Below are positions 36,584-46,341 of a DNA stretch of 64,000 nt, in pieces. The notes beneath the pieces were generated by a model, which did not search any database, was not told where the DNA came from, and was given only the letters and a program-made list of their open reading frames with translations. This DNA comes from Gracilimonas halophila. Its GTDB lineage: Bacteria; Bacteroidota; Rhodothermia; Balneolales; Balneolaceae. The translations under genes were made by a program, and so were the position numbers. The stretch is taken from contig NZ_JBHULI010000003.1 in NCBI RefSeq assembly GCF_042684365.1, positions 62,001-126,000 on the forward strand, read 5' to 3'. Every line of letters begins with the position of its first letter. The stretch's first letter is position 1.

Positions 36584-37012
36584 ATGGATATCAAAGAAAC
36601 AGAAGACCGTATAATCAGAGAATTTGAACTGCTAAGTGACTGGCAGGAAAGATATAAATATATCATCAAGCTGGGAGACAAACTTGAATCCATTTCCGAT
36701 AGCGAAAGAGTGGATGAGAATTTGGTAAAGGGATGTCAAAGTCAGGTTTGGCTCGTTGCCGATATTAAAGATGGTAAAGTGATCTTTAAAGCGGATAGCG
36801 ATGCAGCCATAACAAAAGGGTTGGTTTCGCTGATGGTTAGGTTCTATTCGGGCAGAGAGCCGGAAGTTATCCTCAATACCCCTCCTTCTTTTATAGAAAA
36901 GATAGGTATGGCAAAGCATTTATCACCAACAAGGGCAAATGGACTGGCATCCATGGTAAAACAGATGAAAATCTACGCAATGGCATTTAAATCCCGGGAA
37001 ACGTTATCGTAA
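36584..37012 (+). CDS. sufE: SufE-family cysteine desulfuration protein
   Basis: 142 aa, full length. RIIREFELLSDWQERYKYII (9-28), LVKGCQSQVWLVAD with the sulfur-accepting Cys near residue 51, and SPTRANGLASMVKQMKIYA are the SufE signatures. It accepts persulfide from SufS for Fe-S cluster assembly. Other suf genes are not in the window; it stands between a terminator and the hybrid kinase gene. Confidence 0.93.
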   Translation: MDIKETEDRIIREFELLSDWQERYKYIIKLGDKLESISDSERVDENLVKGCQSQVWLVADIKDGKVIFKADSDAAITKGLVSLMVRFYSGREPEVILNTPPSFIEKIGMAKHLSPTRANGLASMVKQMKIYAMAFKSRETLS

Positions 37013-37068
37013 TTTAATTGTAAGGGTCAAAATAATTCAGTTAATTCCCGCATTAATGGGGATTAAAT

Positions 37069-38907
37069 ATGGATATGAGTAAAAAATTCTCTCTAACCTG
37101 CATTTCAGACATAGCTCTGGGCAAAGACCTCAGGGGAAAAGTTGAAATTGTCGGTAAAAAAGCAGGCATGACGGTGTTGAACCCGGTTTCATTTTTCCTG
37201 GCCGGGGTTTCAATTTTATTTTTGGTTGCATTTCAGATCAATGAATCTGTTTCATTAACCTGGTTCTTTCTTTCGGAAGCAATTGCTTTTCTATTGATAC
37301 CGCTCCTGGCCCGCCAAGGGTTTGAAAAGGCAGCAAAAATGCTTCTCATTGCATACGCTGATATAGGGATCGTAATATTGAGTGCTGTTTTTGGCGGCGA
37401 TGCCATGATACAGGCCTTTTTTATACCGGCAATGGGCCTTTCCATTCTGATGTTTGATAATACCCAGGTATATTTGCGTAATATTGGTATTCTGTTGTCG
37501 ATCCTCTCATATTTTATATTGGATTATATCATTTTTGAGCGAATCAGTATGAGTGAAAGCGGATTTTCTTTGGTCAGGTGGGCTGTATTAACAGGTTCCT
37601 TCGTTACCTCATGGCTTATTTTCAATACTTTTTCTCAGTTTAAAGAATCGGCTGAACAGCAAACTCTTGAACTCTTACAGAAAGAACAGGAACTGAATCA
37701 GGAACTGAGCAAGAAGCAGGATAAGCTGGAAACTTATATCAACCAGCTTGAAGTAGCTACGGAAGAACTCGCTAAAAGTACGAAAGCAAAATCTGAGTTT
37801 TTGGCGACTATGAGTCATGAGATCAGGACGCCTATGAATGCTATATTGGGTATGACCCATTTGCTTAAGCAGGATAGCCCACGAAAAGATCAGGTTGAGC
37901 CCATCAATATATTAGATTTTTCTGGACGAACATTATTGTCACTTATTGATGATGTGTTAGACTTTTCAAAAATTGAAGCCGGAAAAATAGAATTTGAAAA
38001 CATAGAATTTGAGCTTAACAAGCTGATCAGTGTAATCATGGAAAGCTTCAAGGCTACGGCTTCAAATAAGGGTATAGAGCTTAAAAATGAAATTGAAGAG
38101 GGTATTCCAAATGTTTTGATCGGTGATCCGGCAAGGTTAACTCAGATATTGAACAACCTGGTTAGCAATGCCCTGAAATTTACCGAAGAAGGACAGGTAA
38201 AAGTAGAAGTCAGTACTGTTGGTGACTACGATGATGCAGTAAGGCTTAAGTTTTCTATTATGGACACTGGTATTGGAATTGAAGAAGAAAGGGTAGATTC
38301 GATTTTTGAGAGTTTTACGCAAGCCAGTCAGAATACTAAGCGTTTATTCGGTGGTACCGGACTGGGTCTGACCATCAGTAAACAACTTGCAGAACTTCAG
38401 GGAGGTAATATATCTGTAGAAAGTGAGGAAGGGGAAGGAAGTACTTTTATGATAGAATTGACTTTCGATAAAGCAACTTCAACAACTGAAGTTGAAGAAC
38501 ACACTAAGAAAGAAGCAGATACGCATACCATAACCGGTTTAAAAGTATTATTAGCGGAAGACAATGTGGTAAACCAGAAAGTGATGATACGGTTTTTGGA
38601 GCGCTGGAATATTGAGATGGAAGTTGTTAATAATGGCGAAGAAGCACTTGAGGCACTCAAAGAAAGTAATTTTGATGTTATTTTGATGGATCTTCAGATG
38701 CCTAAAATGGACGGTTATGAAGCCTCTGAGCAGATCCGAAAGCTTGATGACCCATATAAACGCAACACACCTATCATAGCCTTGACAGCAGCAGCTTTAA
38801 AAGAAGTTCGCGAAAGAGTTTATGCTGCAGGGATGAATGATTTTGTAACCAAACCATTCAATCCTGTTGATTTGGAGCAGAAGTTATTTAATTATGCCGA
38901 CCGTTAG
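37069..38907 (+). CDS. hybrid sensor histidine kinase/response regulator
   Basis: 612 aa. Six membrane segments (about 40-200) form the sensor, then a coiled coil (205-245), HisKA with FLATMSHEIRTPMNAILGMT (phospho-acceptor His), HATPase with ARLTQILNNLVSNALKFTEE (N box), DTGIGI and GGTGLGLTISKQLAELQGG, and a C-terminal receiver (about 490-612; LAEDNVVNQKV, VILMDLQMPKMDGYEA with the phospho-acceptor Asp, ALTAAA, FVTKPFNP). Complete and probably active; no DNA-binding output in the protein. Confidence 0.93.
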   Translation: MDMSKKFSLTCISDIALGKDLRGKVEIVGKKAGMTVLNPVSFFLAGVSILFLVAFQINESVSLTWFFLSEAIAFLLIPLLARQGFEKAAKMLLIAYADIGIVILSAVFGGDAMIQAFFIPAMGLSILMFDNTQVYLRNIGILLSILSYFILDYIIFERISMSESGFSLVRWAVLTGSFVTSWLIFNTFSQFKESAEQQTLELLQKEQELNQELSKKQDKLETYINQLEVATEELAKSTKAKSEFLATMSHEIRTPMNAILGMTHLLKQDSPRKDQVEPINILDFSGRTLLSLIDDVLDFSKIEAGKIEFENIEFELNKLISVIMESFKATASNKGIELKNEIEEGIPNVLIGDPARLTQILNNLVSNALKFTEEGQVKVEVSTVGDYDDAVRLKFSIMDTGIGIEEERVDSIFESFTQASQNTKRLFGGTGLGLTISKQLAELQGGNISVESEEGEGSTFMIELTFDKATSTTEVEEHTKKEADTHTITGLKVLLAEDNVVNQKVMIRFLERWNIEMEVVNNGEEALEALKESNFDVILMDLQMPKMDGYEASEQIRKLDDPYKRNTPIIALTAAALKEVRERVYAAGMNDFVTKPFNPVDLEQKLFNYADR

Positions 38908-38913
38908 TATAGA

Positions 38914-38951
38914 AATAAAAAGAGCCGCTCCGTATCAGGGAGCGACTCTTG
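38914..38951 (-). terminator. hairpin terminator for the chimeric gene
   Basis: AAGAGCCGCTCC (38920-38931) pairs with GGAGCGACTCTT (38939-38950). Read on the minus strand the one imperfect pair becomes a G-T wobble and a TTTTTATTT tract follows, so it serves the minus-strand gene best; it may also end the hybrid kinase transcript. Confidence 0.8.
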
Positions 38952-38985
38952 GGTTTTCGGGGTACAAATGAAATTCTGATCGGTA

Positions 38986-39639
38986 CTAACTGTTTTCCGG
39001 CAATAATATGTAGAAGCTGGTACCCACGCCTTCCTTACTTTCTACTTTGATTTCACCGTTGTGCAATTCAATGAATTGCTTGACTATAGGCAATCCCATT
39101 CCTGTGCTTATCTCACCGCCAGTTCCTTGTCTCTGATGCTCTTTTTTCTTTTCAAAAAGGGTAGGAATGAATTCTTTCGGAATACCAAGTCCAGTGTCAG
39201 AAATCTCGCAATGAAGTTCTTTTTCTTGATCACCAATGATCTCAATATTTATGGAAACAGTATCTCCTTCATCGCTAAACTTAAGTGCGTTGCTTATCAG
39301 ATTACTGAGTATAAATTTAAACTTTTCGTTATCCAGGCTGAATGGATGAGGGGCATCAATATTCGTAGTAATAGTGATCTTTTTGGCTTCAGCAACAGGT
39401 TTGTAGATATGGACCAAATCCTTTACCACTTTTTCCAATTCAACATCATCGAGAAGTAGAGTGGATTCGCCTTGCCGGAGAGAATTTGAGATCAGTTCAC
39501 CGGCATACTTATCCGACACATATTTTAGAAAGAGCATGGTGAGCACATAATCCTTGTACTGCGAAGCATCCATTCCTCCCCGAAGTTCATCACAAGATTT
39601 CCAAATGGAGGCGTAAAGGTCTGATTTTTTTATGGGCAT
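38986..39639 (-). CDS. chimera: HsdM N-terminus fused to histidine-kinase ATPase domain
   Basis: 217 aa. Residues 1-47 (SDLYASIWKSCDELRGGMDA, then SQYKDYVLTMLFLKYVSDKYAG) are the start of a type I restriction-modification methylase (HsdM_N). From about residue 50 the sequence is instead the end of a kinase dimerisation domain and a full HATPase_c: FKFILSNLISNALKFSDEG (N box), DTGLGIPKEFI (G1), GGEISTGMGLPIVKQFIE (G2). It lacks a phospho-acceptor His, a sensor and the methylase catalytic domain. zorD ends 20 bp upstream, so it would be expressed as the last gene of the Zorya operon. Most simply a deletion scar with the frame kept; whether the protein works is unknown. Confidence 0.88.
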   Translation of the reverse strand: MPIKKSDLYASIWKSCDELRGGMDASQYKDYVLTMLFLKYVSDKYAGELISNSLRQGESTLLLDDVELEKVVKDLVHIYKPVAEAKKITITTNIDAPHPFSLDNEKFKFILSNLISNALKFSDEGDTVSINIEIIGDQEKELHCEISDTGLGIPKEFIPTLFEKKKEHQRQGTGGEISTGMGLPIVKQFIELHNGEIKVESKEGVGTSFYILLPENS

Positions 39640-39659
39640 GATTTAAAAATATTTTCTTA

Positions 39660-42626
39660 TTAGTCACTCATTGTTGAAACGGCTAAATCTCTTTCACTAC
39701 CTTGGGGCAGTGTCATGATTGCATCCTTTAAAAAAAGCTTCCTGGATAACATATTATCTAATTTAATATCAAAACTATCTGCACCCGGTAATTTGCTAAT
39801 AGGGTAGTAAATATGAACATCTTTTTCCTGTCCTATTCTATACACCCTATCATTTGCTTGTTCCTCCTTTGCAGGGTTCCAGTGTCTGTCTAAATGGAAT
39901 ACATGGTTTGCTGCTGTGATATTTAGTCCTACTCCCGCAGCAATTGGTGAAAGGATTATAACCTGAAACCCTTTGCTTCTTGTAAACTCATCAATAATTC
40001 CCATGCGGGTTTCAGTATAATCAGAAGATTTCACCTTAGTATCACCAGATATGATATCAGGTAGTACTCCAAAATCTTTGATAAGCCTGTTTCTCAACTT
40101 CTTTTGCATGGCTTTTGATATAACAAAAATTATCAGCTTCTCATGTTTAGATTTGACATCAGTAATTGTTGTATAAAGAGCTTTTAGTCTTGCTGAGTTT
40201 CCCCAGAATAGACGAGCATCTATTCCGTCAAGTTTTTCCCCACTGGAATCAAAAGTCATTAAAGGATGTAAGTAACAGTTTCTGGTTTTACTCAAGCAGG
40301 AGAGTGCAATGTTACCACTATCCGATTCAGCATAAATTTTTCTTATTTCCTCAATTTTAGTGATCTGGTCATCTGTAAGTGGTTGATCAAGGTGTTCAGA
40401 GTAGGTTATATCTTCCTGCTCAATACCTTTGTAATAATATTTATTAGGTAGTTCGTCAAGTACATCACTTTTTAATCTTCTTAGCAGAAATTGACCACTA
40501 TCTTTGTATAGTTTTCTCCCAACTTCTATTTGTACCTGAGGATCACCGGAGTCTTTAATAGGGTCGACGTATTCTTTTATGAAAAACTTTCTGCTTCCAA
40601 ATAACTTAGGGTTTGCTGTATCCATAAGACACCAATACTCCTCCAGCTTGTTTTCTACTGGAGTACCGGTGATCAATAATTTTAAATCTGCGTTCAAGGC
40701 TTTTGCAGATCGTGTTTGTAAAGCATCAGGGTTTTTAATGTTTTGAGCTTCGTCAAACATTACTGCTGCCCAATCTATTCGCGCTAATGAAAATTGATAA
40801 TTTCTCAAACCACTATAAGTAGTTAATACAACTCGCCGAGGAACATCTAGTCTTTCCGTACCAAACTTTTTTCCAATTTTTAAACAGTATGAAATTGAAT
40901 CAGGATTCATGTCCTGATCCTCATCTTGAACTTGAAGTCGTTCATTTCCAGACCTCAACCTAAATTCATCAAGATCTTCTTGTCCGTTTAATATCTTTAC
41001 ATCATGAAACGGGGTCGAAATAAAGAATTTTTCGATCTCTGATTCCCAATTTTTCAGTAAAGATAAAGGTGCAATAACTAAGAAAGGTTTGGGGGGATTA
41101 TTGTTCTTGTTTGAGTGTGCAATGATAGCTTTCATTGCTACCAGAGTCGTAAATGTTTTACCAAGCCCCATATCATCGGCCAAAATACCCCCTTGGATAT
41201 CTTTATTAGACTCTAAAGAAGCCTTATAAAGACTATATATCCAATCAATGCCCTCATATTGATAAGATTTCGGTTTATATTTTAAACTTTGATATGTGTC
41301 CTCAGGAACATGGGCCTCTTTAAATTTATCCCGAACGGCTTTGTTCTGATCATAGAAATCTATATCAAATGTTAGTCTCTTTTTCTCGGGTTCTTTTTCT
41401 GCTTTTGATTCGGAATCTTGTTTATAAGTTCCTTCATTAATTTTACTGCGTATTTGTTCTAATTCTTCCTCTAATACTATCTTCTCATCGGGTAATTTTA
41501 CTTTCGCTCTATTGAAAACCATTGAAGAGCTATTTACCTCATAGGCTAAATCAGATTCTTTCTTAAAATCGTTTAAATCCGTCTCATCATGAATTACCTT
41601 TTCAATATCTTCAATTAAAGGAGGGTCTGCTCTCAAAAACCAATCATTATCTTCTCCATCTAAATCAGTAAAGCTGATTTTTGTATACTCAACAAGTCCT
41701 TTTACACGATAGGAGAACCCTGTATCAAGATCTATTAAATCTCCATTAAAAAAAGAACCGGGGTTGTTTAAAAAATCGTTTACGTCTTTTTTTGGGATTT
41801 TACCTTTTTTGAGGACTTCTTTTACAGCCCTATTTTTTTTCTCATCAAGCATTATTAGCTCATCATCAACATGCAATGTATTACGGTTATTATCTACTTC
41901 ATTTAAAAGACTGAACTCTCTTTCTAATGCATGTAAGTTTTTAGAATCTACCCCCGCCAAATTAGGGGAGATGCTGAGGTCTCCATTATTTTCCTTAGTA
42001 ATATTTAGGCTAACTTTTTTTGGCTCACTTAGTTTGAGATGTTTGAATCGAGACTCATCAATCTCAAGGCGGTCACTTTTAGCTTTTTTAAACAAGGCAA
42101 CAATTTGATAATGGTCATTTTCATTATACGTGGACTTTCCTATATAGCTTAAGTATGAACTGAATGCGTTGTACTCTTCATCGGTTAAGTGGTAGTGATT
42201 TAAGCCTGCCTTTAGTATTGGCCCAAAAGGTGAGAAAGGTCTTTGCATTGGTGAGCTATCGGGTTTAAATACTACCTGTATTCTAAAATTTGGATCTGCT
42301 GCATTTAAACCCTTTGGTTTAATACTTATTATGCCCTTTAGCCTATTATCAATATGAATAAGGTCAGTTCTATCAAACCAATCTAAGTCATAGAAATCGT
42401 CCGTTTTTATATAATAGGCGTTATCAGTATTCGATTGTCTTACGTATCCTAAGTCAGCCAGTTGTTTATTTAAGGATAAATATACTTCAACAGTTTTATC
42501 ATCTAATAAATCAAGATCCAGAGCCTTTAGTTTTTCATTGGCAAAACTTGAAAAAGTGAATTTTAACTCTTCCTGTGAAAACTCTACCAAAAGGTTTTCA
42601 GTAATATCATGTGTTATATTTGCCAT
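39660..42626 (-). CDS. zorD: Zorya type I protein ZorD (SNF2-family helicase)
   Basis: 988 aa. The N-terminal about 450 residues match no enzyme I can name. The SNF2 ATPase begins near 460: GGILADDMGLGKTFTTLVAM (Walker A, about 480-490), VMFDEAQNIKNP (DEAQ box, about 625), LLITGTPVENKLEEYW, and the C-terminal helicase lobe VIILSPIAAGVGLNITAANH then RHWNPAKEEQANDRVYRIGQ. In type I Zorya, ZorD is the DNA-acting effector recruited after the ZorAB motor senses infection. It follows zorC by 5 bp. All helicase motifs appear intact. Confidence 0.92.
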   Translation of the reverse strand: MANITHDITENLLVEFSQEELKFTFSSFANEKLKALDLDLLDDKTVEVYLSLNKQLADLGYVRQSNTDNAYYIKTDDFYDLDWFDRTDLIHIDNRLKGIISIKPKGLNAADPNFRIQVVFKPDSSPMQRPFSPFGPILKAGLNHYHLTDEEYNAFSSYLSYIGKSTYNENDHYQIVALFKKAKSDRLEIDESRFKHLKLSEPKKVSLNITKENNGDLSISPNLAGVDSKNLHALEREFSLLNEVDNNRNTLHVDDELIMLDEKKNRAVKEVLKKGKIPKKDVNDFLNNPGSFFNGDLIDLDTGFSYRVKGLVEYTKISFTDLDGEDNDWFLRADPPLIEDIEKVIHDETDLNDFKKESDLAYEVNSSSMVFNRAKVKLPDEKIVLEEELEQIRSKINEGTYKQDSESKAEKEPEKKRLTFDIDFYDQNKAVRDKFKEAHVPEDTYQSLKYKPKSYQYEGIDWIYSLYKASLESNKDIQGGILADDMGLGKTFTTLVAMKAIIAHSNKNNNPPKPFLVIAPLSLLKNWESEIEKFFISTPFHDVKILNGQEDLDEFRLRSGNERLQVQDEDQDMNPDSISYCLKIGKKFGTERLDVPRRVVLTTYSGLRNYQFSLARIDWAAVMFDEAQNIKNPDALQTRSAKALNADLKLLITGTPVENKLEEYWCLMDTANPKLFGSRKFFIKEYVDPIKDSGDPQVQIEVGRKLYKDSGQFLLRRLKSDVLDELPNKYYYKGIEQEDITYSEHLDQPLTDDQITKIEEIRKIYAESDSGNIALSCLSKTRNCYLHPLMTFDSSGEKLDGIDARLFWGNSARLKALYTTITDVKSKHEKLIIFVISKAMQKKLRNRLIKDFGVLPDIISGDTKVKSSDYTETRMGIIDEFTRSKGFQVIILSPIAAGVGLNITAANHVFHLDRHWNPAKEEQANDRVYRIGQEKDVHIYYPISKLPGADSFDIKLDNMLSRKLFLKDAIMTLPQGSERDLAVSTMSD

Positions 42627-42631
42627 GAATA

Positions 42632-44047
42632 CTAAATGTTTAATTTATAAAACTCTTCATCTGTCAAAAGCAGATTTACATCAACTTCAACTTCACTTTG
42701 TATCAACCTTATTATTTTCTTTTTCCATCTCCCAAATTGGTCATGTGTAAAATTATATGCTGACCTGCCAGTGAAATTTTCGTACTCCCAATCGAGATTA
42801 GTGAGCCCTAAATATGTAAGTGATTTAGTGGAGGGTTTCATCAAATCAACTACATCATTCAAATCATAAAATACTCTCATAGCAAAATTGTGGCTTCCCT
42901 CAATAATGTGAAGCCTACCTATTCTCAGATAAATAACACATAAGCCTTGATGTGCATTTAAATTTGCTATGAAAGACTGATCTAAGTTTTTTCTCTTTTG
43001 TTTGATAAATCTTTTAGCTCTTTTTGGTAGGACCAACCTTGATTCATCTATTAATCCTTGAATTGCTAAGCCCTTGAGTAATTTTTTACGGCTTTCGTAC
43101 ATTCTTTGCATAGTTTTATTATTGGTTTCATCTGCAAAGTCTTCGATAGCATCCAAAAACAAAATAATGTCGTTATGCGAAAGTACTTTTATAAATTCAT
43201 TTATTAATCTTTGGTCAATCTTAGACCACCACTTCACGTAATTTTCTGATCCTTTTGAAGATCTTGGGTCGGAAGCAATATCAAGTATTAAATCGATCCA
43301 ATAGTGATGAAGATCGACTGAAGATAAATTTCTTAAAATTCTCCTCAATATTTCGTGACCAAGTAGCTCCGAGTGGTAAGGAACTTCAAAATACCCCCCT
43401 CTTTTTAAATCAGACGGCAATTTGCTTTTTTTCTTTAAATCAATTTCATCGATTCTTTTTAAAATATACCCAGACTCTATTTCTCTGAAAGTCTGACTGG
43501 AGTAAGAGATTTCGATTTTACTGTTTTGAATAACTTGTTTAGGTGATTTTCCTTTGGCGATCAAATAATCTACAAATGAATCAATAGGTTTATTAGATAG
43601 CAATCCAACTTCCTTTAAAAAACTCGTAGATATAATTTCATCATTGGTAAGATTAAGTATAATTTTTTCAACGATAATCTCCTTTGTTGAAAGTCCCAGA
43701 TACAGGTTTTCTAAGTATGCGAGTTTGAATAACCTTTGAGAGTAGGTCGGAGAATTTTTTAAGCTCTTACTTAAATGCTCAATTATTTCATTATTGTTTA
43801 AATAATGGGTATAAAACTCAGGGTCATTTCTTGATAGATATACAAAAACATTAGCAGCAAAAGGGTTATTTTTAAGAATCTTTATTACTTCTTCGATTTT
43901 CGGTTTTCTGACTAATGATGTATAAATTTTTTGAAATACCGGAACTTTTTTGAGTAGATCAGTACTGTTTTTATCTACTTTCTTCGCAAGTTTTTCCCAA
44001 CTTGAAAGATCACCCCATTGCTTAATAACTGGTTCTCTTGAAAGCAT
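42632..44047 (-). CDS. zorC: Zorya type I protein ZorC (EH_Signature-type)
   Basis: 471 aa, helical, AT-rich codons. The C-terminal region (about 330-450: KRAKRFIKQKRKNLDQSFIA, AHQGLCVIYLRIGRLHIIEG, SHNFAMRVFYDLNDVVDLM) fits the EH_Signature domain that defines ZorC. The assignment rests on this plus its position between zorB and zorD. ZorC is reported to act on DNA together with ZorD. Its ATG overlaps the zorB stop (TAATG). Confidence 0.88.
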   Translation of the reverse strand: MLSREPVIKQWGDLSSWEKLAKKVDKNSTDLLKKVPVFQKIYTSLVRKPKIEEVIKILKNNPFAANVFVYLSRNDPEFYTHYLNNNEIIEHLSKSLKNSPTYSQRLFKLAYLENLYLGLSTKEIIVEKIILNLTNDEIISTSFLKEVGLLSNKPIDSFVDYLIAKGKSPKQVIQNSKIEISYSSQTFREIESGYILKRIDEIDLKKKSKLPSDLKRGGYFEVPYHSELLGHEILRRILRNLSSVDLHHYWIDLILDIASDPRSSKGSENYVKWWSKIDQRLINEFIKVLSHNDIILFLDAIEDFADETNNKTMQRMYESRKKLLKGLAIQGLIDESRLVLPKRAKRFIKQKRKNLDQSFIANLNAHQGLCVIYLRIGRLHIIEGSHNFAMRVFYDLNDVVDLMKPSTKSLTYLGLTNLDWEYENFTGRSAYNFTHDQFGRWKKKIIRLIQSEVEVDVNLLLTDEEFYKLNI

Positions 44048-44769
44048 TATTCGAAATTTGTCATTATATCTTGCAAATCAAGACTTGTTGGGCGTCTTAT
44101 AGTAAATCTGACATCTATTCTTCTGTTTTTTCGGTAATCTTCTAAACTCAATTGCTGATTTGTTGATGGTCTTGTTTCACCGTAACCACTTACTGAAAAC
44201 AGTTTGTCGTTTTTACTATTTACTAACAAGGCTAAACTATCATTCGAAAAATCATTCCAGTAATTCCAAACTGATATTGCTCTAAAAGTTGATAAACCCC
44301 AATTACCCATTTCTCTTTCGGTTGGTCTAATATCGGTATGGCCTTCAATAAATATTGTGTCAAAATATTTTGAACTGCTATCTTCATTTATCTCTTCAAA
44401 TAAGACCTCACCTATTCGGCGTAACTGATCTCTTACATTAGCACTTACTGGTATTTCATATTGATTTGATTTAAATGTAAGTGTTGATTCAGGTATACGT
44501 AATACACTGAAATTATCAGCAATTGTTACTTCAATATTCTCCTGCTCAAGACGATCTTCTATATCCTGTAAAATGTCCTTTCTTACCATTTCCGCTTTAG
44601 CAACTTCAGCTAAACTTTCAGTTACTACTCTTTTGGTACTCATCAATTCATAGATGACAAATACCATAACCAATAAAATAATTATTAAAAGTGATGAAAG
44701 GATATCAGCATATGTAATCCAGAAAGGATTTTCTTCTTCCTCTATACTGATATTTTTATGGTCGAACAT
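44047..44769 (-). CDS. zorB: Zorya protein ZorB (MotB/OmpA-like stator subunit)
   Basis: 240 aa. One membrane helix (about 18-44) with an Asp at residue 22 (ITYADILSS), the position of the proton/ion-binding Asp of MotB-like stators. A linker then leads to an OmpA/MotB peptidoglycan-binding domain: IFIEGHTDIRPTEREMGNWG, STFRAISVWNYW, VSGYGETRPSTNQQL, YRKNRRIDVRFTIR. With ZorA it makes an ion-driven inner-membrane motor anchored to peptidoglycan. It starts 3 bp after the zorA stop. Confidence 0.94.
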   Translation of the reverse strand: MFDHKNISIEEEENPFWITYADILSSLLIIILLVMVFVIYELMSTKRVVTESLAEVAKAEMVRKDILQDIEDRLEQENIEVTIADNFSVLRIPESTLTFKSNQYEIPVSANVRDQLRRIGEVLFEEINEDSSSKYFDTIFIEGHTDIRPTEREMGNWGLSTFRAISVWNYWNDFSNDSLALLVNSKNDKLFSVSGYGETRPSTNQQLSLEDYRKNRRIDVRFTIRRPTSLDLQDIMTNFE

Positions 44770-44772
44770 TAT

Positions 44773-46341
44773 TTACTCTACCTCTTTGGATCCATTCTTG
44801 TTTAATTCTTCAATGACGTAATTAAATTGGCGAGTAACATCTACCATACCTTTTGTAAATTCATATGTTTGTTGATTCCATTCGTTCATTCGTTCATTAG
44901 TTTGCTGCTCAACTTTACTAAAGTAACTATCCATCGTTTTATTTAGCTCAGCAGATATCTGATTTAGGTTATTTTCAACTTCACCTCTCATTTTTTCATA
45001 TTCATTATTTAATTCGCTAAATGGCTTTCTTAGTTGTTGGGAGGCCTCAGCTATCATGCTATTTACCATCTCATTGTTCGAGTTTGTAACTTCTAAATTA
45101 TCTGTAGCAACGTTGAATGATTGAATAATTTGTACGAGCTGATCGTGCACCTTTTTGATATTATTTAAATAATTCCCCAATGAATCTCTTGTCTCTTGAA
45201 CAAATTTAAGTTGTTCATTGAATTGAGTTTTTGATATATCTTTTATTTCCTGCTGGTCTTTAATAACCTCTTCTAAATTATTGATAGCTCCTTCAAACTC
45301 AGTAATCAGATTTTCTTCAATAAAGTGATAGCTTTCATTTAAATTTTGAATGCTATCCTTAAGTCCACTGACCTGATCAGTAAATTTCTCCCTAAATTCT
45401 ATCAATGCATCTTGCATTTCTTGATTCACTTGGCGGATTAACTCTTGCTGTTCAGCACCGGCATCGCCTACTTTTTCCAAAAACTCATCGACAAGTGTCG
45501 AAAATGCTGTTTCTGAAGAGTTCATAGCTTTATTAGCTATTTGTTCCATGTAAGGACTAATAGAATTTTCAAGACTTTCTTGTATACCTTGTTTTAGGTC
45601 ATCTGATATATCACGAACCACTTCTTGTAGTTTAGATCCTAACTTTTCAGATAGCGCACCAATATGCTCCTCAGTAGATTTTGAATGATCTCGTATTTGG
45701 ACTAAAGACTTCTCTGGATTTGTACGTGGATATTTAAAATCAACTAAATTTTGAAGGCGAGTAACACTTTTTCTTAAATCCGTTTTAAAAGCCTTCTCTT
45801 TATATGCAAATATGAGACTTAGCATTATTCCAAGTATTGAAGAAAGAAATGCAATAAAAGCTCCATTAATTACGCCCTGAACTCCTGTTCTTAATGTATC
45901 AATATCTTCACTTGAAACATCTAAATTCCAAATACCAGACAATAAACCTATAAAAGTAAAAAGGACTCCTACACCTATTAAGGCACTTGGAACCCACTTA
46001 TAAATCTCATTTTCAAAGGTATTTGGGCAAAGTGATTTTACATTAAAGAAGTGTCCCGCATCAAGTGTATTTTCTATTTGATCATCATTAAATACTAATG
46101 ACTCCTCAAACTCTTTCCAATGTTTAGCCAAAGGGTATCCTTCATACTTCTTGTAAATAACTTCAGAAATCAAAAAGTGCTTGTCACTTATATTTTCAAG
46201 AGTAGCTTCACTTAAAGCCTCTACTAAATTATCAATTTGTTTTTGCTCCTCCTCTTTATCTGCTTTCATACTTTGCAAGTGCGTAATAAACCCGTAGAGA
46301 AGTAGAAAACCAGAGGCCCCGGTTATTAAAAATGCCACCAT
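44773..46341 (-). CDS. zorA: Zorya protein ZorA (MotA/TolQ/ExbB-like, long tail)
   Basis: 522 aa. Three membrane segments: 3-22, 117-140 (PSALIGVGVLFTFIGLLSGI) and 157-180 (VINGAFIAFLSSILGIMLSL), the MotA/ExbB layout. Residues 181-522 are a long, nearly uninterrupted helical coiled coil (VRDISDDLKQGIQESLE, NLNESYHFIEENLITEFEG, …), the cytoplasmic tail thought to carry the signal from the motor to ZorC/ZorD. First gene of zorABCD; 127 bp separate it from a small glycine-zipper gene on the same strand. Confidence 0.93.
   Translation of the reverse strand: MVAFLITGASGFLLLYGFITHLQSMKADKEEEQKQIDNLVEALSEATLENISDKHFLISEVIYKKYEGYPLAKHWKEFEESLVFNDDQIENTLDAGHFFNVKSLCPNTFENEIYKWVPSALIGVGVLFTFIGLLSGIWNLDVSSEDIDTLRTGVQGVINGAFIAFLSSILGIMLSLIFAYKEKAFKTDLRKSVTRLQNLVDFKYPRTNPEKSLVQIRDHSKSTEEHIGALSEKLGSKLQEVVRDISDDLKQGIQESLENSISPYMEQIANKAMNSSETAFSTLVDEFLEKVGDAGAEQQELIRQVNQEMQDALIEFREKFTDQVSGLKDSIQNLNESYHFIEENLITEFEGAINNLEEVIKDQQEIKDISKTQFNEQLKFVQETRDSLGNYLNNIKKVHDQLVQIIQSFNVATDNLEVTNSNNEMVNSMIAEASQQLRKPFSELNNEYEKMRGEVENNLNQISAELNKTMDSYFSKVEQQTNERMNEWNQQTYEFTKGMVDVTRQFNYVIEELNKNGSKEVE

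Noticed and set aside
37069..38907. Hybrid kinase as the donor of the ATPase half of the chimera
   Set aside because: N-box and flanking residues differ clearly between the two, so they belong to different kinase subfamilies rather than a recent duplication.
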